From: a virus
DNA: 55,908 bases
Strand: one strand, 5' to 3'
IMG/VR virus record: IMGVR_UViG_3300034198_019998
Location: 1-55,908 of that record
Shown here: positions 1-7,106 of the stretch, in pieces
How positions within the stretch are numbered: the stretch's first letter is position 1
Layout of the letters: each line of letters begins with the position of its first letter
The notes under the pieces: generated by a model
The model's input: the letters and a program-made list of their open reading frames with translations, nothing else
Database searches by the model: none
What the model was told of the DNA's origin: nothing
Position numbers and translations under genes: made by a program

Positions 1-193
1 CCAAGACATTATTCCGGACATTACCCCAGACATTGTCCTCGACATTATGCCGGACATTATTCCAGACATTGGTCCGTACGTTATTATTATCGACATTGTG
101 ACAGACAATAGACTCGGTGTCAGACAAGACATTGTTCCGGACATTTTGCATGACATTGCTACAGACGCTCTTTCTCACTTCTTCAGCATTCAT
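1..193 (-). CDS. tetrapeptide-repeat small protein, 3' end cut by window edge
   Basis: The frame opens with ATG at 193, overlapping the stop of the upstream gene as ATGA, and stays open to base 1, so the C-terminus is missing. The first 64 residues begin MNAEEVRKSVCSNV and become a regular four-residue repeat of the form x-x-N-V (for example NVRNNV, NVWNNVRHNVEDNV). The DNA repeats in 12-base steps. No catalytic motif is visible. It is the first of at least six related small proteins in this window. The minus strand is preferred because of the ATGA overlap and agreement with neighbours; the opposite strand is also open, as expected for a 12-base repeat. Function unknown. Confidence 0.6.
   Translation of the reverse strand, partial: MNAEEVRKSVCSNVMQNVRNNVLSDTESIVCHNVDNNNVRTNVWNNVRHNVEDNVWGNVRNNVL
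5..76. repeat. 12-base tandem repeat inside repeat-protein gene
   Basis: Six consecutive 12-base units begin with gacatt on the plus strand (5, 17, 29, 41, 53, 65), followed by more degenerate copies up to about 180. Read on the minus strand each unit gives x-x-N-V. This is coding repeat structure, not a CRISPR: there are no spacers. Confidence 0.85.
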
Positions 194-405
194 TCGGTAT
201 GTTTTTTAATCTGTGAAGAGACACTATAACGGACAATATTCTCGACATTATTCCGAATATCCCGTGCGACACTGTGTAGAACAGCGTACAAGACATTATC
301 ACGGGCATTATTATATACAGAGTTAAGAACATTGCGGTGTATATCGCTCTGGATTTTGTACCAGATATTTCCGAAGATGATGTCGTTTACTTCGTTGGCG
401 CTCAT
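190..405 (-). CDS. tetrapeptide-repeat small protein (71 aa)
   Basis: After a short head (MSANEVNDIIFGNIWYK) the protein runs in four-residue steps ending in V, I or A and often preceded by N, D or S, for example HRNVLNSVYNNARDNVLYAV. It has no membrane segment or recognisable domain. It overlaps the next gene by four bases (ATGA) and the previous one by four, so it is probably translationally coupled in a chain. Related in pattern to the proteins at 1-193, 402-638, 2587-2835, 2825-3079 and 3076-3315. The repeat could form a short solenoid or adhesive rod, but that is inference. Confidence 0.6.
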   Translation of the reverse strand: MSANEVNDIIFGNIWYKIQSDIHRNVLNSVYNNARDNVLYAVLHSVARDIRNNVENIVRYSVSSQIKKHTE

Positions 406-638
406 TTGTTATTCTTTGGAAAGTGGGACAGGACATGACGCGTAACATCATTACGAACATTGCTCATGCCATTACTCCAGACTTTATGCCAGATATCATC
501 CCGGATACTGACAGTCACATTATGCCGGGCATCGGTCTGGAAATTACATTGAACATTGTCCCAGACATTGCTTGCGACACCATCTTGGATACTGTGAAGG
601 ATAATGGCGCTGCGGAAGTGCTCACCCAGGATGATCAT
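402..638 (-). CDS. tetrapeptide-repeat small protein (78 aa)
   Basis: The protein has a non-repetitive head of about 20 residues and then x-x-N/D-V/I tetrads (SNVWDNVQCNFQTDARHNV). Tryptophan or arginine often follows the valine. The start at 638 overlaps the stop of the 86-residue gene upstream by four bases. No known domain recognised. The same stretch is open on the plus strand, but operon direction and overlaps favour the minus strand. Confidence 0.6.
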   Translation of the reverse strand: MIILGEHFRSAIILHSIQDGVASNVWDNVQCNFQTDARHNVTVSIRDDIWHKVWSNGMSNVRNDVTRHVLSHFPKNNK

Positions 639-895
639 TCTTCGGGTAGATAGTGTCCGTAGTACAGCATGTTAATCTGCTGCATTGAACGGCCAGACGA
701 ACTGAATTTTACGTGGCCCGGGATGCCATGCTTGTAACGTTTACAACGCCAGGTCATATGCGCTTCATGGCGTGAACGGACCCAGGCTATGATTTCTTGT
801 TCCTCGCAATGTAAAATACCCCAAGGTTCTCGTGAATGGGCTATTTTCGCATTCTGTATCAAATCTTCTATACGTATTTCTACTGCATCATTCAT
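635..895 (-). CDS. hypothetical protein (86 aa)
   Basis: The protein starts MNDAVEIRIEDLIQNAK and is basic and aromatic in the middle (WVRSRHEAHMTWRCKRYKH). Two cysteines occur, but no zinc motif. It is the first gene of the left-most chain, with a 266-base non-coding leader above it, so its promoter probably lies in 896-1098. I do not recognise the family. Confidence 0.6.
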   Translation of the reverse strand: MNDAVEIRIEDLIQNAKIAHSREPWGILHCEEQEIIAWVRSRHEAHMTWRCKRYKHGIPGHVKFSSSGRSMQQINMLYYGHYLPEE

Positions 896-953
896 AAGTA
901 TTTTATTATGTTGTACTTAGACAAAAAATGCGTCTCGTGTTTTCACTCGATCA

Positions 954-986
954 TTTATTCATAATTCTGCCTGAATTATGAATAAA
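954..986. repeat. perfect 14-base inverted repeat
   Basis: Arms at 954-967 (TTTATTCATAATTC) and 973-986 are exact reverse complements around a five-base loop (tgcct). No T-run follows on either strand, so it is a weak terminator candidate. It lies about 60 bases above the start of the 635-895 gene, which fits a regulator-binding site or a transcript hairpin. Confidence 0.6.
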
Positions 987-1098
987 CACATGGTCAATTT
1001 TATTTAAATATCCTCCTATTAATCATCCATACACGAACTCGATAATATCCATAAGTTCGTAGGAAGGTTCGCAATTAAATTGCAGAGGATATAAATAA

Positions 1099-1134
1099 AA
1101 ATAGCGCAGCATTATTTTAAATGCTGCGCTATTT
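1099..1134 (-). terminator. intrinsic terminator after DUF3307 operon
   Basis: A 14-base stem (1099-1112 with 1121-1134) has GC-rich centre AGCGCAGCAT and an 8-base loop. On the minus strand it is followed by a U-rich run. It lies 28 bases beyond the stop of the 1162-1611 gene, the expected place for a terminator. Confidence 0.8.
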
Positions 1135-1161
1135 ATTAGACCGTGTTTTTTTAGCTATCCG

Positions 1162-1611
1162 CTAACCGAACAGGACTTCCAACATCAACAAGCTCAAGAA
1201 AATATGAGCGCCATTATCTAGAACTACGTAGGTAACGGTGTTGAACGTATTCCTGACAACATTGATCCTGTCTGACTTCTTGCTCCTGGTTTCCAGATTG
1301 ATATAATCTGCCAAGTCCTCTCCCAGGACAAACTTCATCCATGAGCGGAAGAAGGATGTCTTATCAATCAGGTAATGACTCCCGAATACGAACGCGCTGA
1401 AGATAAGGATATCTTGCGTGCGAGTGTTCAGGTCAGATAGCGTCCAGACGTCCCACAGCACCAAAGACAGCACTGTACACGCCGTATATATCGCACAGTG
1501 CATCACACAGACCCACGGGCTGTAGATCTTCCTACGAGCCATGTGACGTGGCTGGAAGAGGTAATCTCCCAAATAATGCCCAAACAGAATAGCAATTAAG
1601 GTGTTGTCCAT
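1162..1611 (-). CDS. DUF3307-like integral membrane protein (149 aa)
   Basis: The N-terminus MDNTLIAILFGHYLGDYLFQP matches the H..GDY.FQP signature of the DUF3307 family of small membrane proteins found in bacteria and phages. The following MARRK...HCAIYTA segment also fits. Three to four hydrophobic stretches (about residues 30-53, 66-82 and 128-148) suggest membrane helices. The biochemical role of the family is not established. The start overlaps the upstream gene by 16 bases and a strong terminator follows, so it closes an operon. Confidence 0.75.
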   Translation of the reverse strand: MDNTLIAILFGHYLGDYLFQPRHMARRKIYSPWVCVMHCAIYTACTVLSLVLWDVWTLSDLNTRTQDILIFSAFVFGSHYLIDKTSFFRSWMKFVLGEDLADYINLETRSKKSDRINVVRNTFNTVTYVVLDNGAHIFLSLLMLEVLFG

Positions 1612-2171
1612 TCTACAATGCGGTCGGAGCTTCTCCAGTTGAGGTTAGTCCAGTCCGGGGTACGCCCTGCTGGGGTGTTTTCGATTTCGAACAGGACATC
1701 CTTAATACGCTTAGTGACCTCCTGTACGGGGACTTCAATTGTTCCTTCTGGATACCAGACCATTTGGGATTCCTCATATTCATCCTCGTAGATGATCATG
1801 CCCCAAACAGAGGAGTTACCTCCAAAGTACTCTGCCAGAGTAGCGCAAGTAACATCTCCATGAGCCACACACCCTTTTCCACAAACATAGGCTTGCTGTT
1901 CTCCGCTCATAAGTGGGATAGACTGTAATTCCCATTCAAAATCTTCCGGGAAGACTAATGGTAAGTGTCCCACTACGCAGGCGGATGTTCCACATCCTAA
2001 AGGTTGCTGCTTCTCGTATCGCTCTGCCCATTGCGCTATCGCCTCTTCACATGAAGACATGTCTGCGCTTACGAACCATTGCTTCAAATTGAAGGTTCTG
2101 GGTTCTGTAGCAGCAATATACTCCAAATGCTTGATGAGCTTTTGTAGCCGCTCTATTTGTTTCTGATACAT
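1596..2171 (-). CDS. hypothetical protein with CGTSAC.VGHLP motif (191 aa)
   Basis: An N-terminal helical segment (IERLQKLIKHLEYIA) is followed by an acidic region and the motif CGTSACVVGHLPLVFP near residues 59-74. The same motif occurs in the 3308-3760 protein, and the two align over the first 75 residues and again at the F/Y-GG/S-NS...W.MIIY segment, so they are paralogues. A cysteine-rich insert (CGKGCVAHGDVTC) is present only here. The C/H pattern could bind a metal, but this is not proven. Function unknown. Confidence 0.7.
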   Translation of the reverse strand: MYQKQIERLQKLIKHLEYIAATEPRTFNLKQWFVSADMSSCEEAIAQWAERYEKQQPLGCGTSACVVGHLPLVFPEDFEWELQSIPLMSGEQQAYVCGKGCVAHGDVTCATLAEYFGGNSSVWGMIIYEDEYEESQMVWYPEGTIEVPVQEVTKRIKDVLFEIENTPAGRTPDWTNLNWRSSDRIVEWTTP

Positions 2172-2174
2172 TTT

Positions 2175-2636
2175 TTATTTCAAGGGGTTCCAATCTTGCT
2201 CATCCAGTATGGGAGGTACCCAATTCTTGATTATACCTCCGCTTTCAATCTGCATGATGATGTAGTCTCCGTATCCGCGATCGGCGGTACAGAGAATATG
2301 GTCAGGCACATACTCATCCCGCCATTTGGCGATTTTGTTTAGTGTCTGGTCTGCCAACCAATAATTTCCTTCATCGGTCACTTTATAATGAACACGTACC
2401 TCAGTGGGTGCGGATTCATTCCAATTAAGGATATGACCTGTTCCAAGCTCGATAACAGGAGCCCATAAAGGCCCCCGTCTGCAGGGTATCAATTCCCCAC
2501 TAATATCGGCTACGGCGTTAACATGTGTGTCTTCCCAATTCCTGACGGGAACTTCCACGATCAGGGCATAGGAATTACTTATGATGTCATCTGTAATCAT
2601 GTGTACGTAGTGTTTCAGTGTTGTCCTGTACCGCAT
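2175..2636 (-). CDS. hypothetical protein (153 aa)
   Basis: An unrecognised soluble protein with many aromatic and acidic residues. The listed start (ATG 2636) overlaps the preceding gene by 50 bases. An internal ATG at 2600 (MITDDIISNSYAL) gives a more usual 14-base overlap and may be the true start. It sits just above the 191-residue CGTSAC gene with a 3-base gap. No signal peptide, repeat or catalytic motif stands out. Confidence 0.6.
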   Translation of the reverse strand: MRYRTTLKHYVHMITDDIISNSYALIVEVPVRNWEDTHVNAVADISGELIPCRRGPLWAPVIELGTGHILNWNESAPTEVRVHYKVTDEGNYWLADQTLNKIAKWRDEYVPDHILCTADRGYGDYIIMQIESGGIIKNWVPPILDEQDWNPLK

Positions 2637-2835
2637 TAGATATAGCTCGTATACTCACGGATACAGGAGTCCTTAAATATCCAAGAAATGTATGACAGAT
2701 GGGCGACGTAATATTATTACAGCAATGCTGCCAAATATCGCGCCGCACATTTTTCCATTCCTCTTCGCGTGCATGCTCCCACATATCTTCCCAGATAACT
2801 GGATCTGCCTGCCTCTGCTGCTGGCTATCTGTCAT
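2587..2835 (-). CDS. divergent tetrapeptide-repeat protein (82 aa)
   Basis: After MTDSQQQRQADP the sequence WEDMWEHAREEEWKNVRRD shows the four-residue rhythm with W, V or M at every fourth position, then decays into less regular tetrads (ICHTFLGYLRTPVSVSI). It overlaps the next gene upstream by 11 bases. It groups by pattern and size with the other tetrad proteins. No function known. Confidence 0.55.
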   Translation of the reverse strand: MTDSQQQRQADPVIWEDMWEHAREEEWKNVRRDIWQHCCNNITSPICHTFLGYLRTPVSVSIRAISNAVQDNTETLRTHDYR

Positions 2836-3079
2836 TATGAAAGGCGTTTTTTATTGCGAGGTGCGTCGGCCTTATCATACTATCCCAAACATTGGTCAAG
2901 ACATTTTCCCAAACTTCACTCGACACGTGGGGAGCGGTATTAGGATGTAGGTTATCCCAGATAACACCGTCGATTATTGGTAATAACTCCAACAACATAC
3001 GATCCCGGACCTTGATCTGGGCTATATCCAAAATATGGGAACTATTCTCGATGCAGGTGCCTTGAGATAAATCTCTCAT
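2825..3079 (-). CDS. tetrapeptide-repeat small protein (84 aa)
   Basis: The N-terminal half is only loosely periodic (MRDLSQGTCIENSSHILDIA); the C-terminal half shows clear tetrads (VSSEVWENVLTNVWDSMI). The start overlaps the stop of the 3076-3315 gene by four bases (ATGA). No recognised domain. Confidence 0.55.
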   Translation of the reverse strand: MRDLSQGTCIENSSHILDIAQIKVRDRMLLELLPIIDGVIWDNLHPNTAPHVSSEVWENVLTNVWDSMIRPTHLAIKNAFHNDR

Positions 3080-3315
3080 CGGGGCTCGACACCATCATTT
3101 GGGAAATAGATCCGAATGTTGTTCACGATATTGTCGGTTACCTGGCTATATAGATTCTCCCAAATGTGATTACAGATACCAGTCGCAAGGTGTGAGTTTC
3201 CACGGGTTATCAAAGGCGCCCAAGCACTGTACCAGACATCGTCCCGCACAGCATTATTGAGGGCGTACTCCAACTTGCGGGTCGTACTTACAACACTGTA
3301 AGGGTATTTACTCAT
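3076..3315 (-). CDS. tetrapeptide-repeat small protein (79 aa)
   Basis: I chose ATG 3315 (MSKYPYSVV), which overlaps the end of the upstream CGTSAC gene (stop at 3308-3310), over a longer frame reaching 3369. The body has x-x-N/D-V/I tetrads near both ends (NNAVRDDVWYSAW; HIWENLYSQVTDNIVNNIRI). It is the third of three tandem tetrad genes in this cluster. Confidence 0.55.
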   Translation of the reverse strand: MSKYPYSVVSTTRKLEYALNNAVRDDVWYSAWAPLITRGNSHLATGICNHIWENLYSQVTDNIVNNIRIYFPNDGVEPR

Positions 3316-3760
3316 AGTCTTTACAAACAAGTTCCTCTTCGTGCAGTTCGTACATCCTGTCCAGGACATCCTGGAGTGTGGGCGGTTTTTGGTAATGCTC
3401 GGGGTAAATGATCATTTTCCAATTTTCCGCAGAAGATCCGAAGAAATCCTCCAGGACCATCTCACAGACAAATTCATTATTTTCCTTTAGCCTTACCAAG
3501 GCGTTACGCACATTTTCACCACTGCTCCAGAAGAAGCTATCCGGGAACAGTACGGGTAGGTGGCCTACCAAACAGGCAGACGTACCACACTCAAGCTTAC
3601 GCCCGCGGCGGTGGCGCTCAGGCCACTCTTCGCGTGCAGTCTCAAGGTCATGCGGACTGGCGGCCGAAATATAAGTTCCAATGTTAAAACGCTGCGGCTC
3701 ATCTTCCATCAAATTGTGGAGGTAATTGAGCAATTTAGTTCGCCTTTCAGCTTTGTTCAT
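3308..3760 (-). CDS. CGTSAC.VGHLP paralogue (150 aa)
   Basis: A helical N-terminus (MNKAERRTKLLNYLHNLMED) leads to the motif CGTSACLVGHLPVLFP around residues 58-73. A later FFGSSAENWKMIIYPEHY segment matches the 1596-2171 protein. It is shorter, lacking the cysteine-rich insert. The pair flanks a group of tetrad-repeat genes, which suggests duplication of a small gene cassette. Function unknown. Confidence 0.7.
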   Translation of the reverse strand: MNKAERRTKLLNYLHNLMEDEPQRFNIGTYISAASPHDLETAREEWPERHRRGRKLECGTSACLVGHLPVLFPDSFFWSSGENVRNALVRLKENNEFVCEMVLEDFFGSSAENWKMIIYPEHYQKPPTLQDVLDRMYELHEEELVCKDYE

Positions 3761-3953
3761 ACTTTTTCACTTCTTGTTCGAGTTTACGTACCCTGCGAGA
3801 TCTGACGATCATCTGACCGATATCATCGAACAGCGACAGCAAGCCATAAGCGCAAAACACAAAGCCCAATACCAGGCTTTGAAAATATAACAAAATGAAA
3901 AGAATGCCCGTGCAACTAGCAAGGAGCAAGGTTTGGTACTTCCAATTATTCAT
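3747..3953 (-). CDS. small membrane protein (68 aa)
   Basis: Residues 6-22 and 26-42 form two hydrophobic segments (LLLASCTGILFILLYF; LVLGFVFCAYGLLSLF), followed by a basic, probably cytoplasmic tail (RSRRVRKLEQEVKKYEQ). It overlaps both neighbours by a few bases (13 and 4) and follows another membrane protein gene. Hairpin-type small phage membrane protein; function unknown. Confidence 0.65.
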   Translation of the reverse strand: MNNWKYQTLLLASCTGILFILLYFQSLVLGFVFCAYGLLSLFDDIGQMIVRSRRVRKLEQEVKKYEQS

Positions 3954-4636
3954 GCCTTAAACTTACAATGACGTAAGGGGGTGTTAGCGTCCCGGTCTTG
4001 CCGGAGTTTCTTAGCTTTGAATTCCTCGAACATTTCCCAGGAAACAGGGAAGTGCGTTTGTAGAGCTTCGTTAACAGAGTCAACGTTATAAACTTCTGCA
4101 AACACACGATCCATGTTCCGGGCATGCCGTAGAATTTTGGCCAGCGAATCAATGAGCCCCTCGGGGACTGCCCCTCGGTAACCCATTACTTCTGGTAGGC
4201 GATACAGGAGCGGAAGTCTCTCCGCGTCAGATAGGGTGCACAGGAAATGTGCTACATCCAATCTTCCCATAGCGCTCACGCACTGGACCAACTTTCGAGA
4301 TTGTCTGCTAGTGACGGCAAAGCTCGTGTCGAACCCATGATCCTGCAGACTTCTCAGCATTATTCTTCGTGTCCTTTCAGGTAACACAAGCAACGCTAAA
4401 GCTGCAGCGCACCTGTCCATTTGTAGCAAGCGATCGACTTGTCGCTGGTAGTACTCGCTTTTCAGTAACTCAATTTCATCGTAAGCGCGGTGCGACATAA
4501 CGAAGAAAATAAAAAAAAGCGCAGAGGTGCCTATCGCTACCGCCGCAGCCAGATCCTGAATGTTATACGCGGCGTACACCGCATACGCTATTGCAGCAAG
4601 CGCCGCCAGGGCGCAGAACCATCTCATCATATTCAT
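3950..4636 (-). CDS. membrane-anchored hypothetical protein (228 aa)
   Basis: Two N-terminal hydrophobic segments (about residues 5-25 and 30-48) are followed by a large soluble, helix-rich domain with many leucines and basic residues. No enzymatic motif seen. The stop overlaps the next small membrane protein gene by four bases, and the start overlaps the upstream stop by four bases, so the two membrane proteins may act together. Confidence 0.65.
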   Translation of the reverse strand: MNMMRWFCALAALAAIAYAVYAAYNIQDLAAAVAIGTSALFFIFFVMSHRAYDEIELLKSEYYQRQVDRLLQMDRCAAALALLVLPERTRRIMLRSLQDHGFDTSFAVTSRQSRKLVQCVSAMGRLDVAHFLCTLSDAERLPLLYRLPEVMGYRGAVPEGLIDSLAKILRHARNMDRVFAEVYNVDSVNEALQTHFPVSWEMFEEFKAKKLRQDRDANTPLRHCKFKA

Positions 4637-5007
4637 AGTATGTTTTCTTTCTTTGCGCGATTTATAATCAACTTTGCAACTTTGCTACGAAAACAATAGT
4701 CCTCGTCCGTGCAAAGCATTTCGAACAACTCCGGGTCGTTGGCTATCATGTCGTCCTCTATGTCGATCAGTCTTTGGAAAATACCAAATCCTGCGTCGTC
4801 GGGACTGATATCATAATAATGCGCTGCAAACATTGATATTTGCATCGCAGGCTCATCCGAAGCGAGCATGGACTCCTGGTATTTCTCCAATTCGTCCTCG
4901 GGCGTAGCCCATATTGTCTCCCCGGTGACGGGGCAAAGCTTGGCGACTTCGTTACCAAGTGGTCTATCGAAGTCGCCAAGCACAGGGCGAGCTATCCTAA
5001 TGTGCAT
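4633..5007 (-). CDS. hypothetical acidic protein (124 aa)
   Basis: An acidic protein starting MHIRIARPVLGDFDRPLG, with a single C..TGETIW segment and a helical C-terminus rich in D/E. Its start lies within the last codons of the 57-residue gene upstream (16-base overlap). No known family recognised. Confidence 0.6.
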   Translation of the reverse strand: MHIRIARPVLGDFDRPLGNEVAKLCPVTGETIWATPEDELEKYQESMLASDEPAMQISMFAAHYYDISPDDAGFGIFQRLIDIEDDMIANDPELFEMLCTDEDYCFRSKVAKLIINRAKKENIL

Positions 5008-5165
5008 AAGGTGCGATGTAACGCGCCAGCAATGCGTTTAGATAAGCTGCCGATGTTTGAGCGGTCAACCTTGCCATGTGCATTCAATGTGTCCTTCAGC
5101 GCCCCTGCAACGAGGCGCTGAAGTGTATCCTTGTCTAAGGGATGCTTGTCTGTTTGTGTAATCAT
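4992..5165 (-). CDS. small hypothetical protein (57 aa)
   Basis: A short frame with ATG at 5165 and stop TAG at 4992-4994. It begins MITQTDKHPLDKDTLQRL and has a repeated helical phrase (VAGALKDTL, then IAGALHRTL). A clear Shine-Dalgarno core GGAGG lies about 9 bases above the ATG, which is unusual here because few genes have one. It fills the only gap in this part of the operon. Function unknown. Confidence 0.65.
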   Translation of the reverse strand: MITQTDKHPLDKDTLQRLVAGALKDTLNAHGKVDRSNIGSLSKRIAGALHRTLCTLG

Positions 5166-5169
5166 TCAC

Positions 5170-5820
5170 TCAACCTCCGGAAGGAGGGTTCTCATCCATG
5201 AATTCCAGGGACTCCCAGAATTCCATAGAGTCCGCCAGCACGGTTGTCGGTAGTGCTGGTACCTTGATCTGGCCCGACAAGAACTGCTCTCTTGTAACCT
5301 TCTGGGTTACGAGCACCTCTGCATCGAAATGGGCATGTGGCGCAGCCTCGGTCACAGGGGAAGGAAACACGGTTTTCACGCGCATATACTCCAAGACCAT
5401 GACATCGAAGTCATATTGCTTATCCCGTGAGTTCCCCGCACCAAAGATACCTTGATAGATATCTGGAACAGCCTCCCGCACCATGGTCGCCCTTACAAGG
5501 ATTTGCTCTGGTGCGACATCATTGTCCGTGTCCGGGGCGAACTTCACGGCGGTGAAGGTACCCGGGCACAGGTTACTCAGGTAACTCCCTGCCCAAGGAA
5601 ATTTTTCCTCGTAGGCCGTGTCACCTCCGAACTTGGAGACGACCTCACCTGTGGAGTTCAGCGCCACTGCCGTCACACCCGCCCTGAAGGCTAGTTCCGA
5701 AAAACTATTCATGGCGGCTTCCAGCTGGTTTACATATTGTTCCATTTCTTCCGGCACGGAAGAAGAATTTGTCATACCCAAAAGGGCTGCAAATAATTTC
5801 TGCATTTGTTCTTCACTCAT
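5170..5820 (-). CDS. hypothetical protein (216 aa)
   Basis: I chose ATG 5820 (MSEEQMQKLFAALL) rather than a GTG at 5859 that overlaps tmk. The protein has a helical first 60 residues and then a beta-rich body (AGVTAVALNSTGEVVSKFGG...). No known domain recognised. It ends in a short glycine/proline tail. Its stop is 4 bases above the 57-residue gene. Confidence 0.65.
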   Translation of the reverse strand: MSEEQMQKLFAALLGMTNSSSVPEEMEQYVNQLEAAMNSFSELAFRAGVTAVALNSTGEVVSKFGGDTAYEEKFPWAGSYLSNLCPGTFTAVKFAPDTDNDVAPEQILVRATMVREAVPDIYQGIFGAGNSRDKQYDFDVMVLEYMRVKTVFPSPVTEAAPHAHFDAEVLVTQKVTREQFLSGQIKVPALPTTVLADSMEFWESLEFMDENPPSGG

Positions 5821-5842
5821 CAAATAGCATGGACTCCCATAC

Positions 5843-6508
5843 TTAAGTATGTAACACACTTTTCATGATTATTTCACGAATGGAGTCATACACCTCGTCT
5901 GCTGTCTGATCCGTCGTATCCACCTGCAAGCAAGGTACACCGTCGGAGAAAACCATAGGACGAGCGTACGCCTCGTGCAGTCCCTTGAAATAATTCAGTT
6001 GCCCTTCCGCGGCTAATTTTGACGCCTCGTCGCTTTCCGCTGATTCGTCTTGCTGGGCAGCTAGTGCACGCTCCATCAACACCTCAGGCTTAGCATTCAG
6101 TACGACATAAAAGTTAGGCGTAGCGGAAGGGTGAGGTAACGCCGCCTGTATAAGCTTCTCAATCGCATCTGGAGGACGATTAGCCATAAACGATTGGTAG
6201 ACACGCGCACTCATCAGCCACCGATCCGCGATTACATTAATGTTTCTTGCGAAAGATGGGAGAATAATGGCTTCGAAACAGTCAACTTCTGCTGCCAAGA
6301 ACCCAAGGAGCTCGGCCTGCTTACTCTCAACAATTCCAGAGAACACTAAGGAACGCAAGGCGTCCGCAAAAGGAGTACCTCCGGGATTGTGGGTGGGGTT
6401 AGTTGGAATCTTTAACTCCTCGTTCAGCCAAGAAGCAATACGCGTGGTGAGAGTTGTCTTGCCAGCCCCATCCGGCCCTTCGAACACGATAAAACTAGGT
6501 TTATACAT
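5843..6508 (-). CDS. tmk: thymidylate kinase
   Basis: Phosphorylates dTMP to dTDP with ATP, supplying precursor for phage DNA synthesis in the host cytoplasm. The N-terminus IVFEGPDGAGKTTLTTRIA carries the thymidylate-kinase P-loop (FEG.DG.GKTT). A DRW triad (about residue 95) takes the place of the usual DR-Y/H/W motif, and the lid region is rich in A/S/E. At 221 residues it has the length of a bacterial enzyme. Its neighbours are small hypothetical genes, so it is not part of a larger nucleotide operon here. The next gene (5170-5820) begins 22 bases beyond its stop. Confidence 0.9.
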   Translation of the reverse strand: MYKPSFIVFEGPDGAGKTTLTTRIASWLNEELKIPTNPTHNPGGTPFADALRSLVFSGIVESKQAELLGFLAAEVDCFEAIILPSFARNINVIADRWLMSARVYQSFMANRPPDAIEKLIQAALPHPSATPNFYVVLNAKPEVLMERALAAQQDESAESDEASKLAAEGQLNYFKGLHEAYARPMVFSDGVPCLQVDTTDQTADEVYDSIREIIMKSVLHT

Positions 6509-6525
6509 AGATTTGTTTTTGGTTG

Positions 6526-6756
6526 TTAACTTTTAATACGGAACTCTCTGACGGCACCATGATAGTTACAGTTAGTGCACAGGATGAAACTTTCATCGGT
6601 CCAATCAGAATCATACATGTCAGATGTTCCTTCGTCTGTGATACGCACCATTGCGCGAATCTCAATTTTGAACTCAGAATAGTGCGCGCACACGGGGCAC
6701 TCTATATCGTACAGGCAATTATCGTTTCCGTTTTTGTCGCAGTAATTTTTAGTCAT
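6526..6756 (-). CDS. small zinc-ribbon protein (76 aa)
   Basis: Starts at ATG 6756 (MTKNYCDKNGND), overlapping the stop of the next gene by four bases. Two CxxC pairs (CPVC and CTNC) separated by about 40 residues suggest a zinc ribbon. No other domain. It is one of four CxxC proteins in the window; such proteins often bind nucleic acid or partner proteins. Confidence 0.6.
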   Translation of the reverse strand: MTKNYCDKNGNDNCLYDIECPVCAHYSEFKIEIRAMVRITDEGTSDMYDSDWTDESFILCTNCNYHGAVREFRIKS

Positions 6757-7043
6757 GACGAACACCAACCGCCGACGACCCAGCCCTTAGTCTGTCCGTC
6801 TTTAAACGACGCCGCAAGAGCGAATTCCCACTTATCGTGGTGCTCCTCTACATATTCTTCTGCAAGCTCGGCGCTAGATTTTTTGACATCTTTCCAGGAG
6901 ATCTCGCCCGCAAGCATACCGATCTCACCAGAGTAAGAATAGCCATCTTCGAGTAATGACTTTGACGTCATCTCGTTCCACTGCGCTTGCACTTCTTTCT
7001 TGTCTGAAGTCTCGAACTTCACCGCGTTAAATATAGCACCCAT
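6753..7043 (-). CDS. hypothetical protein (96 aa)
   Basis: A soluble acidic protein beginning MGAIFNAVKFETSDKKEVQ and ending in the aromatic, glycine-rich tail GWVVGGWCSS. No domain recognised. It is followed directly, with a 4-base overlap, by a zinc-ribbon gene. About 60 non-coding bases lie above its start, with a possible TACAAT -10 element but no good -35. Confidence 0.6.
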   Translation of the reverse strand: MGAIFNAVKFETSDKKEVQAQWNEMTSKSLLEDGYSYSGEIGMLAGEISWKDVKKSSAELAEEYVEEHHDKWEFALAASFKDGQTKGWVVGGWCSS

Positions 7044-7106
7044 GAACTAGTATTGGTTTGATTGGGGACATTGTATTTCTTTGCGTATATTGCGCAAGTG
7101 CAACAA

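Larger units (their letters stand above)
896..1161. other. non-coding spacer with several inverted repeats
   Basis: This 266-base AT-rich stretch carries no credible gene. It contains a terminator hairpin at 1099-1134, a perfect 14-base AT-rich inverted repeat at 954-986, a 7-base stem at 1033-1060 with a 14-base loop, and a short palindrome at 1071-1083. It separates the DUF3307 operon from the 635-895 chain. It should hold the promoter for the latter, although I found no convincing -35/-10 pair. Confidence 0.6.

Noticed and set aside
5-180. CRISPR array
   Set aside because: The units are contiguous 12-base coding repeats without spacers and without cas genes nearby.
47-653. Plus-strand frames opposite the tetrad-repeat genes (47-229 and 423-653)
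   Set aside because: A 12-base repeat leaves several frames open. The minus-strand genes have ATGA overlaps and match operon direction; the plus frames have neither.
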